From Megalonaias nervosa (Eukaryota > Mollusca > Bivalvia > Unionida > Unionidae): a stretch of DNA of 64,000 nt. The notes under the pieces were generated by a model, which worked only from the letters and a program-made list of their open reading frames with translations, did not search any database and was not told the origin of the DNA. Of the stretch, positions 14,801 through 24,929 are shown in pieces; the first letter of the stretch is position 1, and each line of letters starts with the position of its first letter. The position numbers were made by a program, and so were the translations under genes. Where the stretch lies: the NCBI GenBank assembly GCA_016617855.1, contig JAECUM010003304.1, positions 62,001 through 126,000 on the forward strand. Direction: 5' to 3'.

Positions 14801-15342
14801 AGACTGACAGCTACCCTGACTTTGCTGGCTTGATGAGTTCATTTTCTGTACACCCTCTACTGCTAACCAATGGGCTGAAGAATAAAATCATATGGTAAGG
14901 AAGTATTTTTGTAAGACACAAGTTACAAAGTAATAAACAAATGATTCAGTAGTTTTATCAAATAACTTATTTTTTCTTCTCCTTTTGTTTTTGAATTTTT
15001 TTTAGTGTTAATCCCTATTTTCTTCCTAGATGACGTGATGAATGTTGCACACTCTGTTATAAGGCAAAATAAAATAGTTTGTGGTCCTGGTTACCTCACT
15101 GACCATATTTATTCCTTCTGACTCTACATTTTTTGGGTGGGGTAGGGGATTTTTAAAACCAAAAAACACCCCACCCCCCAAAAAAAAATTGGAAGAAAAA
15201 AATTAAGAGATGTAACTATTATCAAAGTTATATTCAGGATGAGAACACTTATTTTTTAGTTTATACTTCATTTGAATTCATCAGAACCTGCTCCTAAAAA
15301 GGATGTTGCAAATTAATTTTTTCCTAATGTAACCAGAACCAC

Positions 15343-15424
<82 letters not shown>

Positions 15425-16619
15425 GTTGTTGTTGTTGTTGTAGGGTTTAATGCCATTTTTCAGCACAAGATAGGCTATACATGGCGGCCAGTATAATTGG
15501 TGGAGGAAGAACCCTGGAAAACCCTGGGAAGAATCACCGACCCACGAGAAGCTACTGGCAGGCTTTCTAACGTGCCCACGTTAGCTGAGTCTGAGACTCA
15601 AACTCACGCAGACAGAGGTGAGATGGCAGTGATCTGTAACGGTGAGCGCTTTAGACCACTCAGCCACTCGGGGCCCCCGAGAAAGACAGAGAGAGAGAAG
15701 GCCTTAAATAAAGTTTCAGCAAAAGGAATGCTGTACTGAATCTAAAAAAAAAAACAAACATTTGCAAACTAATATGCAGAATATCTATGATTTTTGCAAT
15801 TATTTTATTCATGACTCTCTTTTCATTGAGTATTTTATTTTTTTATAAATGCAAACATCTGTACAACAGGGCAATAAATATAACCTCTTTATCTCTTAGT
15901 TTAAAATACAATTCTCCCATCCTGTGGACAACTGATGTGCAGCTATAAAATGGCAAATGAAGCAAAAGGCATAATTTTTACTTTAGACTTAATTCAAATG
16001 AAGGGTACTAAACCAATTAACAACTATTGTAGAAGCGCTTAAAAAGATATTCATGACAAGTTCAGAATTGAATCTGGTACAAATATGTCTGCACAAATTA
16101 ACCTGACTGTACTGAGATCACTGTACATTAAGCATAAAAGCCTCATTTTATGGATTTATGATAACTGTATACATTTTATAACAGCGGTTCCCAACCTCAG
16201 GTCATCACCCGTATCGGGGTTGTGGGGTTTCTCAGTAGGGTCATGAAGGGTCATCAGAAGCAAAAATCATATAAGCCTACAGGTCAGGAGGTCCTGTTGG
16301 TGGTTAATTTAGGGTCACAGTGAAAAAGGTCAGCAAGCACTGTTTTATAAGATCTCAACAATTTCCCATTTATGAAACTGAAGCTTTCTCCTTGAGGACA
16401 GGGATTTATCCCAGAGTCAATGTACGTGTAAATTTGTCTTTTTATGTCTAGTAATTGTATATATGTTTATAATGTGTGGATTTCAAGCAATGAGCCAAGA
16501 GATAAATCCCTAAGTGTGGGGATGGATCTTAACAGTCAATGACAGATGCATGTTTATATATATATATATATTATATATATGCATGCATCTGATATTGATT
16601 GTTAAGATCCATCCCCACA

Positions 16620-16694
<75 letters not shown>

Positions 16695-19600
16695 GTTGGG
16701 GGGGGGGAGAGATGGAGATCTCTGTAGTTACCAAGTTGTGACCCAAGGGACATGTACCTGGGGGTAGGTATGAACATCAAGATCAATGTCTGTTACATGC
16801 ATACAATGGTGTTTTCATGCCCAATAGTGTATATACAGTCATAAGGTGTGACTCAATAGTAGCCAATGTCTGGCCCAAAGTTAAATTTGGTGTGGGTGGG
16901 TAAGGAATTATCCCAGGGAATCACCTAAGGGCCCCATTCTCACATGTTTGACACTGTGGTCACTGGTCACATATACTGATTCTAAGATATGGAGACATGT
17001 AACCCAGGAGCATCTTTGCTAACCAAGGTTCCAATATGTTAATCCTGTCTACACCTTGGTGGATCAAGCAGATATTTCTGTGCTTCAGGTCTGTGAATTT
17101 TATTGGATGCGCCACTGCATCCAATCAAAATTAAGTTGTTCAAATTTGAACACTATTCCTACATGATCGAGACAAAGGGATCACACAACTTGAATGGACT
17201 CATAAATAAGCAATTCTCCACTGCTGGTCTGTTTTTGTACACAATACTTTTCACTCAAATACACATGTAATGGCTTCTCTCTGGTACACAGTCATACTTT
17301 CGATGTAATACTTACAAAGTATCCTTTTGAAATCAATTGCCTTCACCATTTTTGGCCGATCTACAATGCATCGTTGTTACATGCTGTCGGTTAGTTGGTA
17401 TTACATACTAAGGGAGGCAACTCATGAAATCCACTAGATGTCGCTAGTACAAAGCACAAGAATATCTGTTCAATCTGCCAAGGTGTAGATAGGGTTAACA
17501 TACTGGAACCTTGACTAGCAAAGATGACCAAGGAGATACCTGAAAATTATACAAAATCACTACCAGTACCACCCCCTAGCTCCGCCACGATGGATACAAT
17601 TAAAATTCTCAAAGTGTCAGCACAATCTAAACTCATTGACCCAAGTTTTATGTGTTGAGCACTAATGGCATAGAAGGAGTTCAAGGATGTTGCACACACA
17701 AGGGATAATATAGTCAATCTAGAAAAAAAGTAAAAACCTTTGATGGATGTTTCTCCTTGATTTTTGGGATTATAACTGTTGAAAGCAAGCGTGGCAAAGT
17801 TGATTTCAATGTCTTCTGTGAAATGTACATCACTGTCACGTATCTGTCTGAAAGGACTGGGTGGTTCCAATGATCTGTGGCCAAACACAGGCTGTAAATG
17901 AAGCAACAAAATTTATAACAGGAATTATAAGACATATGAGATAATTTATACAATTATGGAAAATATGAATTATCATGGAGCTTAATAACAAGACATTTTA
18001 TAAATCCTGATTTAGAATAACTATTTAGCTAGCATGAGTTTCCTCTGACCTTCCCACCCTATTTTAGTTAATTACAGTAAATATAGTTACGATAGAGTTG
18101 TATTACCATCTAAACGGAACTATCCAGAAGGAAAAGATTTAAAAAAAATGTTAAATACTATTCAAATATATAAATAAAATAAAGTGGATATTTTATATAT
18201 TTGTATGTTTTTTCTCTTTTATTGTGGTAATGATAGCTGTTTTAATTAATCAGATTATATATATTCACCAAATTTTATTAAAGGTATCTATTTTTGAGTA
18301 AACATAAAAACAACAGGACTTCAAGACATGAGATATGGGACCTCCAAATTTATAATCAAGAAACTTCAGGACTTCAAAAAATGAACAAGCATTCCTTTCA
18401 AGGGACCAACACTCTCTGGGGTGAAAAGTATTTCCAGGAATTGAAGATATGAACATTTCTTCTTTTTAATTGTTAAGTGTTGAAACCAGCTATGATATCC
18501 TTCAGCAATAACATGATTTTCAAATTAGCTGCTATGGTATACATACTGGGTGTCGGCTTTGCACCATTTTCATTTAGGACAACAGAGACATCATTAAAAG
18601 TGTTCTGGCGAAAACCTCATGTCATAATGAGCATCCATTCAGGGGAGAAGTGTCAACAATATTTTCAAGACAGTTGGTGCAGCAGTCATGTTGGATGTAT
18701 GACTGGAACCATTTTCATTCTGCACTAAGTAAAAACTCAGTCATAATGATCACCCACTCCAGTGGAGTAGTGACAACAAAATTTTTTAAGACAGTCATCA
18801 TGGCAGCTATATTGCATAACTGGAACCATTTTCACTTAGGGTCAACAAGGTATCCTACGAAATCTAATGGTGAAAACCACATTTTTTATATACCCATCCA
18901 TTTTGAGGAGTTAAGATAACATTTTCAAGATACAACTTTCCATTCAGGAGGAGCTGCAATAAAAAGATTTCAAGATGGTTGCCATGGGGCCCATACTGGA
19001 TCACTGATCAGCACCATTTTTATTTCAGACCAAATGGACATCATAAAAAGACTTCCGGTGAAAACCACACATCAATAAAACTTTCTGTTCTAGTATTTTG
19101 ATAATAAGATTTATAAGATAGGTGCCAAATTGGATGTCAGATTGGCATCATTTTTATTTAGGACCAGCTAGACATCATAAAAATCTTTTAGTGAAAATCC
19201 TATGTTGAATCCATTAAGAAGTAGTAATGATAACAAGATTTTCAAGGTGGCCACTGTGGCAGCTATACTCGATGTTTGAGCAGCACCATTTTCATTTTGT
19301 TCCAAGAAGACCATGAGGTGAATATGTTTGTCAAGTCTGTTGGCAATCCTCCAAGTAGTTAAGGAGAAGTAGTGATAACAAACTTGTGCTAATGGACAGA
19401 AGGATATTGGACAATAGACCATCCCTTAAGTTCTTCTGGTCTATGACCAGTAGTGCTAACAATGAATTAAATTTATGGATGATGTAATAATTCTCTCTCA
19501 CCATAATAGGATGAAGTGGTTGGGGAAAAAGAGGAAAAAGGAGTGGCTTTGATTTGGAATCTCACCTACTGTATGCATAAATAATCATTTGGATGACACA

Positions 19601-22277
19601 AAAGCTGATCAGATAGCACAAAATACTTTGTTTAAACTACTTTACATTGTTCACTGAATAGAAGAAAGATACAAGAGTTGCTATTGCACTCATAGTTTGA
19701 AAGCAATGGAGAGTGTGAAGACATCAACTCCAGAGAAGGTGAAGTCAACTTAACTGTTTCTGAATATCTGAGTGAAATGACAGGCAATAGGGTAACTATT
19801 TCCTCTGAATTACCCCCTTGTGTGCATGCTGAAAGTGGAATCCATTGTTTTTGAATGTTACAAACCTAAGCAAATAATTCAGTCATGGGGTGAAAAGTAA
19901 ACTACCAGTACTAATCTCCTTTAAAGGGAGTATTCTGGGTTCTGAGTCAAAAACCAAACACATCTCGATGAAAGAATTATATCATACTATATTCTGAATA
20001 TTTTAAATTGATGCTTCTTAGAAAAGGGACTGCATTTAACTTGCCTGTAAATCACTTTGTCTCAAGGCTTTATTAAAGTCATCAGCTGTCAGTCTTCTCC
20101 TTTTAGCATGTTTCATGAACTGAGTCGATTTCTGAAATATCAGCATTCTTATATTAATAAAACAGGATAATTAGAAACAAATTAACACTCATAATTTTGA
20201 CATGCAATCTGGGACTAACAGGTCCTATTCTGACCTCTTAGCATGATAGGGACATCACAATGAAAATAGTCCTGTTTAATATCAAATATATAACACATAA
20301 GTATGCATGTCCTGTAGGATGCTGACATGTATAATTGACAAAAGTAAAATCAGTTTTACGTTGTGAGGTCCTATGTATTTCATATGATCGTGAATTACAT
20401 GTTTCTCATAATGCAGATCACATGTATGTGATCCTATTCTTGTGTACTATATGCAAATGCAAGTCTCTCTTAACTAATATATTTTGAATTATACAAATAT
20501 GATAAACAAAATGCATCTATGCAAATATGATGACTTAATTATGAATATTTTATCTGCAGATCATCTATTAATAACATGTAAAGTATTTTTGTATGTACAG
20601 CAGGAGTAATATTTATCTGTCATGGAAGCAATTGAATCAAGAAAATTCCTGTCATACTTGATATTTATTTATGATTAAAATATTGAGAAAACTCATTAAT
20701 GCTCATGTGAAGATATAGAAGTTAAATCCAAGGAACATCAATTTAACAAATTTAGTTATCTTGATGTCCATCTCACCTGACACTCTATCTTTTCTGTGCA
20801 TTGCAGCCCTGAATAGAGCCTCTTATTTTAGCCAAGTATAAAAAAGATCTATGTTTTGATTGTACAGTGTATACATATATATCACTGCCTTTATTTCTGC
20901 CATATCTTCGATTTCTCTGTGCTTTTTTGTCACAAGTACCCAATCTCAACTGATTTCTAAGACAGTAACTTTGTTTTTACAGTAAGTCTAGTTTTTCTGA
21001 TATACTCAATATTTATTACTGTAACCATTTGCAAATAAATCTACAAGTGTAAGATTCTCAAATAATTTATCATGTAATTAAATGTACATTTCTTATCAAA
21101 TGCTACATTTCTAGCACAAATTAAAGGAATATAACTTCAAACAGATTCTGAATAAAGTGCAAAAATGCTTTTTCATAGTAATTCTTTCATGTTTATCCTT
21201 TCTCTTCTTCAAGAGTGCAATAATGTGTGTTTGAAACACTTTTAATATTTTCCTTTTTGCATCAATGCCAGCACTATTACTTTCATATGTGAATTAGAAA
21301 TTTGTAATTTGTATGGAATAATGCTGAACCCATTATGACTACTGTATCATGCATTTTTAATCAGCAAAATAAAAAGGATTTTCTCCAAGAGAATTAAATC
21401 TAATTCATAGCCATAAGAACATTTATAAAAATGGAGAATGCTGTACATAAACACTGGCACATGCTAGTCTTTTGTTGTGAGATCTGACATGCTTCATATG
21501 TGGTGATAAACAATCTTGAGATTGCTTTAAATGGTAAAGTAAAACATTTAATCAATCTGACATTTTCAGTAAAAAAAATAAATATGTTTTACTCAAATCA
21601 TGGCATTCTGGTTTAGACATAGTCTGAGTGTGAAAAAGTGGTGTCAAATGGACTTTTAACAAAGCACACCTGCCATACCATACTGGCCTTGGAAGAACTT
21701 GATTAAGGTTGCATATGTTGTACAAATGCAAACTGTGTTTACTTCTCCTCTGTTAAGGATCTCATGAAACATTTACTAGCATCCAAAAGATTCAAGCCAG
21801 ATTAATAAATAGTCAGAATGACCAAATTTATTGTTTGGTAACTAGTATACACTTCCTTCTCTATCTTCCAACAACATTTATGAAATACAGTGCTGAAACA
21901 AAGTAGTACCATTCAAGTTCAGGCATTTCTAACAAATTAACTGTATAGTAAAATTTTTAAATTATGGCTTTTATAAAAAGAAAATACTGTTGACAGAGAT
22001 GTGACCAGGGAATATCAAAACACTCCAAACAACAAAACAGACAGAGAAAAATGAAGAAAAAAAACAAACAACCCAAAACAATACATATGTCCATATTCAC
22101 CTGAGTGATTTCTCTAAGTCTATAACTGATATCCTCCCCAAGCAAACCTGCTGCAGATTCTGTCACATCTGAATAGCCGGCTGACTCAGCCATCACACAA
22201 ACTGACTCTCTCGTTAGGATTGCAAATTTTTTGTCTTCCAAGATTGTCTGTCCGGCCTTTTTTTCTTCTAAAGCCAT
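2728..22277 (-). CDS. TAF6L: TAF6L-like gene, N-terminal part (five coding exons)
   Basis: Encodes a TAF6/TAF6L-family protein. In the known family the N-terminal histone fold pairs with a TAF9-type partner, and the HEAT-like C-terminal domain scaffolds SAGA-type (TAF6L) or TFIID (TAF6) coactivators in the nucleus. Coding exons in transcript order are 22277-22101, 20131-20045, 17891-17738, 6351-6215 and 2805-2728. Phases are consistent at every junction (0, 0, 1, 0, 0), giving 211 codons. Residues 1-59 hold the first histone-fold helices ([24 protein letters not shown]). Exon 2 continues the fold with [20 protein letters not shown], the TAF6-type motif. Exons 4-5 ([32 protein letters not shown]) begin the TAF6 C-terminal domain. 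The order and spacing fit TAF6L better than TAF6 from memory; I put TAF6L versus TAF6 at about 85:15. The remaining two thirds lie left of the window. Confidence 0.88.
3100..3980. repeat. Diverged ~150-bp tandem repeats (TGACCTTTTGACC type)
   Basis: About six degenerate units share the series GTGACCT...TTTTGACC...AAAATCAAT...TTCTTCTTTACCC...GCAAGCCATCCACAAAGTTTGG...GAGTTATTGTGCAGAAACC. Units differ by many substitutions and indels, so this is an old array. Similar TGACCTTTGACC-type units are widespread in mollusc and other invertebrate genomes (from memory). Confidence 0.7.
4640..6140. repeat. Diverged ~130-bp tandem repeats ending in a hairpin
   Basis: At least seven imperfect units contain GATCAAATTCTGTCCAGCAGTTTTTGAG, TTTAGTAATGGTGGCCAT, GGCA(A/G)ATTGGCA and ACTTGAAAGGTCT-like blocks (shown here as a composite of visible variants). 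The array stops at 6110-6140 with CTCACTTGGCCTTGTTGCAA GGCGAG, an inverted repeat like the one that ends the 13.4-14.6 kb array. A SINE interrupts it at 5584-5790. Pearl/Helitron-like non-autonomous elements of bivalves have this layout, which is an inference here. Confidence 0.7.
5584..5790 (+). mobile_element. tRNA-derived SINE, (AAC)-tail family, diverged and truncated
   Basis: Starts GTGGCCAAGTGGTCAAAAGC (pol III A-box-like), has GAGTTTGAGTCTCG as the B box, and shares the body ACTGGCTGCCATGTATAGCC ... AAAATGGCATTAAACCCC with the better copies at 15422, 22411 and 39853. The (AAC)n tail is missing. The copy is 70-80% like the others by eye, so it is older. Confidence 0.8.
6215..6351 (-). 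CDS. TAF6L: TAF6L coding exon 4
   Basis: 137 nt: two bases completing a split Asp codon, then 45 codons including [17 protein letters not shown] and ending EEIMK. The acceptor is TTTTTCATCCCAG and the donor is GTAAGC. The segment corresponds to the LLKYY linker between histone fold and HEAT domain in the family. Its N-terminal half ([11 protein letters not shown]) is poorly conserved and probably unstructured. Confidence 0.88.
6352..9745. other. Part of TAF6L intron 3; nothing recognised
   Basis: AT-rich intronic DNA. Small ORFs near 7200-8470 have no recognisable domain; the 7.9-8.3 kb stretch is slightly GC-richer (TGGTGCCAG-type words) and could be an old retroelement, but I cannot support that. 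Confidence 0.4.
9967..11078. mobile_element. Nested TA-target DNA transposon (Tc1/mariner-pogo-like ends)
   Basis: Terminal inverted repeats CCATATATACTTGCTTGTAAG (left) and its near complement ending AAGTATATATGG (right) match over about 20 bp. Each end is flanked by TA. The element is 1112 bp with no convincing transposase ORF, so it is non-autonomous. It sits inside the hAT element and is therefore younger. A fragment resembling the same terminus (GCATATACTTGTAAGTCGA) occurs near 44950. Confidence 0.7.
11775..11995. repeat. 145-bp tandem duplication inside the hAT element
   Basis: ATTATAATGATTAGTATATATA ... TACTAAG ... AGTACTTGGCTAAACCA occurs at about 11788-11845 and again at about 11933-11990, with small differences. 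Confidence 0.7.
12434..13439. other. TAF6L intron 3, no recognisable element
   Basis: AT-rich sequence between the hAT element and the next repeat array. Small ORFs only; nothing recognised. Confidence 0.4.
13440..14605. repeat. Diverged ~135-bp tandem array ending in a hairpin (pearl/Helitron-like)
   Basis: About eight degenerate units share GGTTGCTATGGAAGCCACAC, GATAGAGCATGTCC, TTCTGACCAAGTTTG, TGGCTCAGCTGTT and GAAGTTGAAAATAGGTTTTCC (variants as seen across units). The array ends at 14567-14600 with AGCTCACTTGGCC ... CAGGTGAGCT, a 10-bp stem hairpin. The same hairpin theme ends the unrelated array at 6110-6140, so the hairpin is probably the 3' terminus of a mobile family that carries internal tandem repeats. 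Confidence 0.7.
14606..15345. other. TAF6L intron 3, no recognisable element
   Basis: AT-rich sequence with short homopolymer and ACCCC/GGGGT tracts near 15135-15190. No gene or element recognised. Confidence 0.4.
15346..15421. repeat. (GA)n microsatellite
   Basis: About 38 uninterrupted GA repeats directly abutting the (GTT)n end of the SINE at 15422. A shorter GA-rich remnant follows the other SINE end (15678-15700), showing that the SINE landed inside the microsatellite. Confidence 0.97.
15422..15677 (-). mobile_element. tRNA-derived SINE, (AAC)n tail
   Basis: Read on the minus strand it begins GGGGCCCCGAGTGGCTGAGTGGTCTAAAGC in two adjacent blocks (Leu/Ser-tRNA-like head, A box TGGCTGAGTGG). 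It continues with GAGTTTGAGTCTCAG as B box, the body CTGGCCGCCATGTATAGCC and AAAATGGCATTAAACCC, and ends in (AAC)n. Length is about 256 bp, the same as the copies at 22411 and 39853. Confidence 0.93.
16182..16342. mobile_element. hAT MITE with perfect 8-bp target duplication
   Basis: 161 bp with ends CAGCGGTTCCCAACC and TGCTTGCTG-type complement (CAGCAAGCACTG), flanked on both sides by TTTTATAA (16174-16181 and 16343-16350). The interior has GGGTCA words typical of hAT (Charlie-like) MITEs. No coding capacity. Confidence 0.92.
16512..16622. repeat. Long palindrome with AT loop
   Basis: The left arm, about 16512-16552 (AAGTGTGGGGATGGATCTTA then ACAGTCAATGACAGATGCATG), is repeated in inverted orientation at about 16580-16622 with three or so mismatches. 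The arms are about 41 bp and the loop is about 27 bp of TATATA. The transcript of either strand would fold into a long hairpin. Confidence 0.9.
16622..16690. repeat. (TA)n microsatellite
   Basis: About 34 TA dinucleotides directly following the palindrome, then a short poly-G run at 16697-16707. Confidence 0.97.
16708..17737. other. TAF6L intron 3, 5' end; no element recognised
   Basis: Unremarkable AT-rich intronic sequence leading to the exon 3 donor (minus strand). Confidence 0.4.
17738..17891 (-). CDS. TAF6L: TAF6L coding exon 3
   Basis: 154 nt, 51 codons plus one base (ends phase 1). It reads [33 protein letters not shown] and ends ETSIK plus a split codon. The acceptor is CATTTACAG. 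The donor AAAG/GTTTTT is weaker than consensus. In the TAF6 family this is the segment with FxEDxEVNL after the histone fold, recognisable here as FTEDIEINF. Confidence 0.87.
18480..19440. repeat. Diverged ~140-bp tandem repeats (ACCATTTTCATTTAGGACCA type)
   Basis: Six spaced occurrences of CACCATTTTCATTTAGG-like blocks (about 18565, 18709, 18826, 19011, 19144, 19284) alternate with ATAACAAGATTTTCAAGATGG and CATAAAAGTCTTCTGGTGAAAACC blocks. The same family occurs in opposite orientation at 53190-53720 and as a single unit at 50270-50420. Confidence 0.75.
19441..20044. other. TAF6L intron 2, no element recognised
   Basis: The remainder of intron 2 next to the non-canonical GC donor of exon 2. 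Confidence 0.4.
20045..20131 (-). CDS. TAF6L: TAF6L coding exon 2 (GC-AG donor)
   Basis: 87 nt, 29 codons in phase 0: [19 protein letters not shown] then [10 protein letters not shown]. This is the basic loop and third helix of the histone fold, nearly identical in kind to human TAF6L. The acceptor is ATATTTCAG. The downstream splice site is CAG/GCAAGT: a GC-AG donor with otherwise perfect consensus. No GT alternative keeps the frame and the conserved end nearby. Confidence 0.9.
20132..22100. other. TAF6L intron 1 between coding exons; no element recognised
   Basis: 2.0 kb of AT-rich intron. I see no repeat or coding segment. Confidence 0.5.
22101..22277 (-). CDS. TAF6L: TAF6L coding exon 1 (start codon)
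   Basis: 59 codons from ATG (context GTTGCCATGG, good Kozak) to CAG followed by donor GTGAAT. It encodes the start of the histone fold, including [14 protein letters not shown] and [16 protein letters not shown]. Just upstream, TTTTTTTCTTGCTTTCAG ends at 22308 and is a strong acceptor, so the exon probably runs 22307-22101 with 30 nt of 5' UTR. An untranslated exon then lies further upstream. Confidence 0.9.
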
Positions 22278-22410
22278 GGCAACTAATTACCAGATTACAT
22301 ACAAACACTGAAAGCAAGAAAAAAATAATTTGAAAACAAAATATTAGACATCATACATGTTTAGTGCAAAAAAAAGAGCAAATTTTACAACTTACCTCTA
22401 CAAATCTCCA

Positions 22411-22666
22411 GGGGCCCCAAGTGGCAGAGTGGTCTAAAGCACTCACCATTATGGATCACTGCCATCTCACCTCTGCCTGCGTGGGTTTGAGTCTAGGACT
22501 CAGCCAATGTGGGTATGTGAGAAAGCTTGCCAGTAGCTTCTCGTGGGTTGGTGATTCTTTCCGGAGTTTACCCAGATTCTTCCTCCACCATTTATACTGG
22601 CCGCCATGTATAGCCTATCTTGTGCTGAAAAATGGCATTAAACCCTATAACAACAACAACAACAAA
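22411..22666 (+). mobile_element. tRNA-derived SINE, (AAC)n tail
   Basis: Begins GGGGCCCCAAGTGGCAGAGT and ends in (AAC)5. It is flanked by a target duplication (AAATCTC at 22403-22409 and again right after the tail). It lies in the 5' intron of TAF6L, opposite to the gene's orientation. The copy is very similar to those at 15422 and 39853. Confidence 0.93.
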
Positions 22667-23281
22667 TCTCTAAGTTTAATAGGCTACCTGATTTTACATG
22701 GTATCATTTTAGACCCTCTACCTCCTTCCACCCCTCCACCTATCTATCTATCCATCTGAAACCTTGATCCAAGAGTTGTAATCCAAACTCCATCAACTAG
22801 ATCCCAAGAAAAGGGAGCCAAAAATAATGCCACTAATTATAACAATTACATGTACATTCAAAAAGAAGGAGCCAGAAATAAGACCACTCATTATAACCAA
22901 CTACATGTATATCCTAAGTGAGGGGGCCAATAATAAGACCACTCATTACACAAATTAACTGTATATCCCAAAAGAGGAAACCACAAACAATGTCTCTCAG
23001 TATAACTAAATATACAAGTATCCACCAACTTTGGTTGATTTTTACACTTTGATTCTGTAGGATTTTACATTAGAGACAGATGAATTGATGGATGGATGGA
23101 TGGATTTTTCAAGTAAGAACATGGACAGAGGTCTTTAGATATCATATTTCTTGTAATGTTTTAAACCATCCAATTTGTAATATACCACAATTTCATTAAA
23201 CTATTGCTTTTTGTTGATTCTATTTTGGTAGAGAGAAGTTTACTTATTAAATATTTACATATTTAAGGTAGTCAAGAAAAT

Positions 23282-23322
<41 letters not shown>

Positions 23323-24106
23323 ACACATAATCATTTGTATACAAATATAAAAACTAATAAAGTGTACAAAATATACATAGAATAAAGTACACAAATGGTA
23401 CTTTCATGAATGCTTAATATACTCTCATACATACCATTTATTGGTCTTAAGTCCAACTTGGACATGAAATTTAAATTTGATAACCATAAGAATTATTAAC
23501 CATATATACAACCCTGCTACTCTTGGTACAAGCATGTAATGTCTTCCACGAATGAAAGATCTGCAAAAAAAGTATTTATTTTTTAATCACAACTCATACT
23601 TCATTGGAATAAATAACCCCCAACCCAGCACACAATTTTTGCTGCTTATGTATACAATCTAAGGTGGTCTACAGACAGGTAACAATGGTCTCAGGAGTTC
23701 TTGACTATCTCCTAAGCATGGGACAGGGATGGTTGGGGTAGTACCTGGAGGGAACATTAAACTATAAAGACATGTTCTTTATTTCTAATGTATAAAGATA
23801 GTTTTGTATGTTACTGTGATATTTATTTTCTTACATATTTCTTTAAGTAAAATATTTTGGTCTAACAACAGTTATTTAGGACTGAGAGAATCAGTCTGTT
23901 TGGTGAGGGAGAGCAAATGAAACATCTCATGGAAATGCTAAGATGGAGTGGTATGACATAAAAAAAAAAAGTAGAAAAATGCCGGTAAATTCCTGACAAC
24001 TTAATGTTCAGCTGAGAATAAGTCATCCCAATCAAGTCACCATCATGAATGCTATCATGGTGTGTGACATGCAACATAACATCATCTGGTAAACAAAGTA
24101 CTGATA
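22667..24106. other. TAF6L 5' intron; short simple repeats
   Basis: 22790-22990 has four loose repeats of a GAGCCAGAAATAAGACCACTCATTATAAC-like unit (about 60 bp, diverged). There is a short (GGAT)n at 23089-23105 and an (AT)n at 23285-23322. Otherwise nothing recognised. Confidence 0.5.
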
Positions 24107-24279
24107 CAGTAAAACCTGTCTTGAGACACAACTGCAATGAGAGATCACCTCTTTTGATAGATTAGTAACTACACGCAGATTTATTGATTATATAGTGTTA
24201 AGACATTTTATTAGAGACCACCTGTCTTGTGAGATCATTTTTGTTGCATAAGAAGTAGTCTTCAAGACATATTCTACTG
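24107..24279. mobile_element. 173-bp MITE with TA target duplication
   Basis: Ends CAGTAAAACCTGTCTTGAGA and (inverted) CAGTAGAATATGTCTTGAAG match at about 16 of 20 positions. TA flanks both ends. Tc1/mariner-pogo-like non-autonomous element. Confidence 0.78.
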
Positions 24280-24690
24280 TACTATATTATTTCTGATGTG
24301 CATTCTAAATGTTAGCTTAAAGGCTTTGGTATGTTTGGATTGGGGTGGTGGTAGGACACTGAGCTCTGGAGAAAACTAATATGATTTTAGTTAAAGTCTA
24401 CAAAAGGTAATTAACTTTATATTTTCTTAATAATTTGAAACCATATGTCAGCTTCTTCAATATGTGATTAGGAGAAAAAATTCTACTTAAAAATGAGAAT
24501 AATTAGTAAAAACCATCTGAGTCCTGCATGTTTTTTAAAGCGAGCTGAAACCACCAATTTAACAATTATACACATTTTATGCACAGTAGTATTTATTTGA
24601 TAAAATCAACATATAATACAAAACAATTTCAATAAAAAGTTTAAAAAAATCATAACAAACAACAGTTTAAAAGGCACATATAAAATTTTA

Positions 24691-24692
<2 letters not shown>

Positions 24693-24747
<55 letters not shown>
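24693..24747. repeat. (AT)n microsatellite
   Basis: About 27 AT dinucleotides. Confidence 0.97.
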
Positions 24748-24749
<2 letters not shown>

Positions 24750-24929
24750 CAAACACATTATGCAAAAGAGAGACACATTACATAAACAAAACAGGTGATA
24801 AAACATTTATGGAGCTAATTTTCCAGTGTGATCTTAGTCTTGATTACTTTAGTGTTACATCACACTGACACTGCTGCACCAGGTAGTGTCAATACATGTA
24901 TTTATAAAATAACTTATTGAACAGCAAAT

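Noticed and set aside
15281..15466. Ser-Leu repeat ORF
   Set aside because: Translation of a GA microsatellite.
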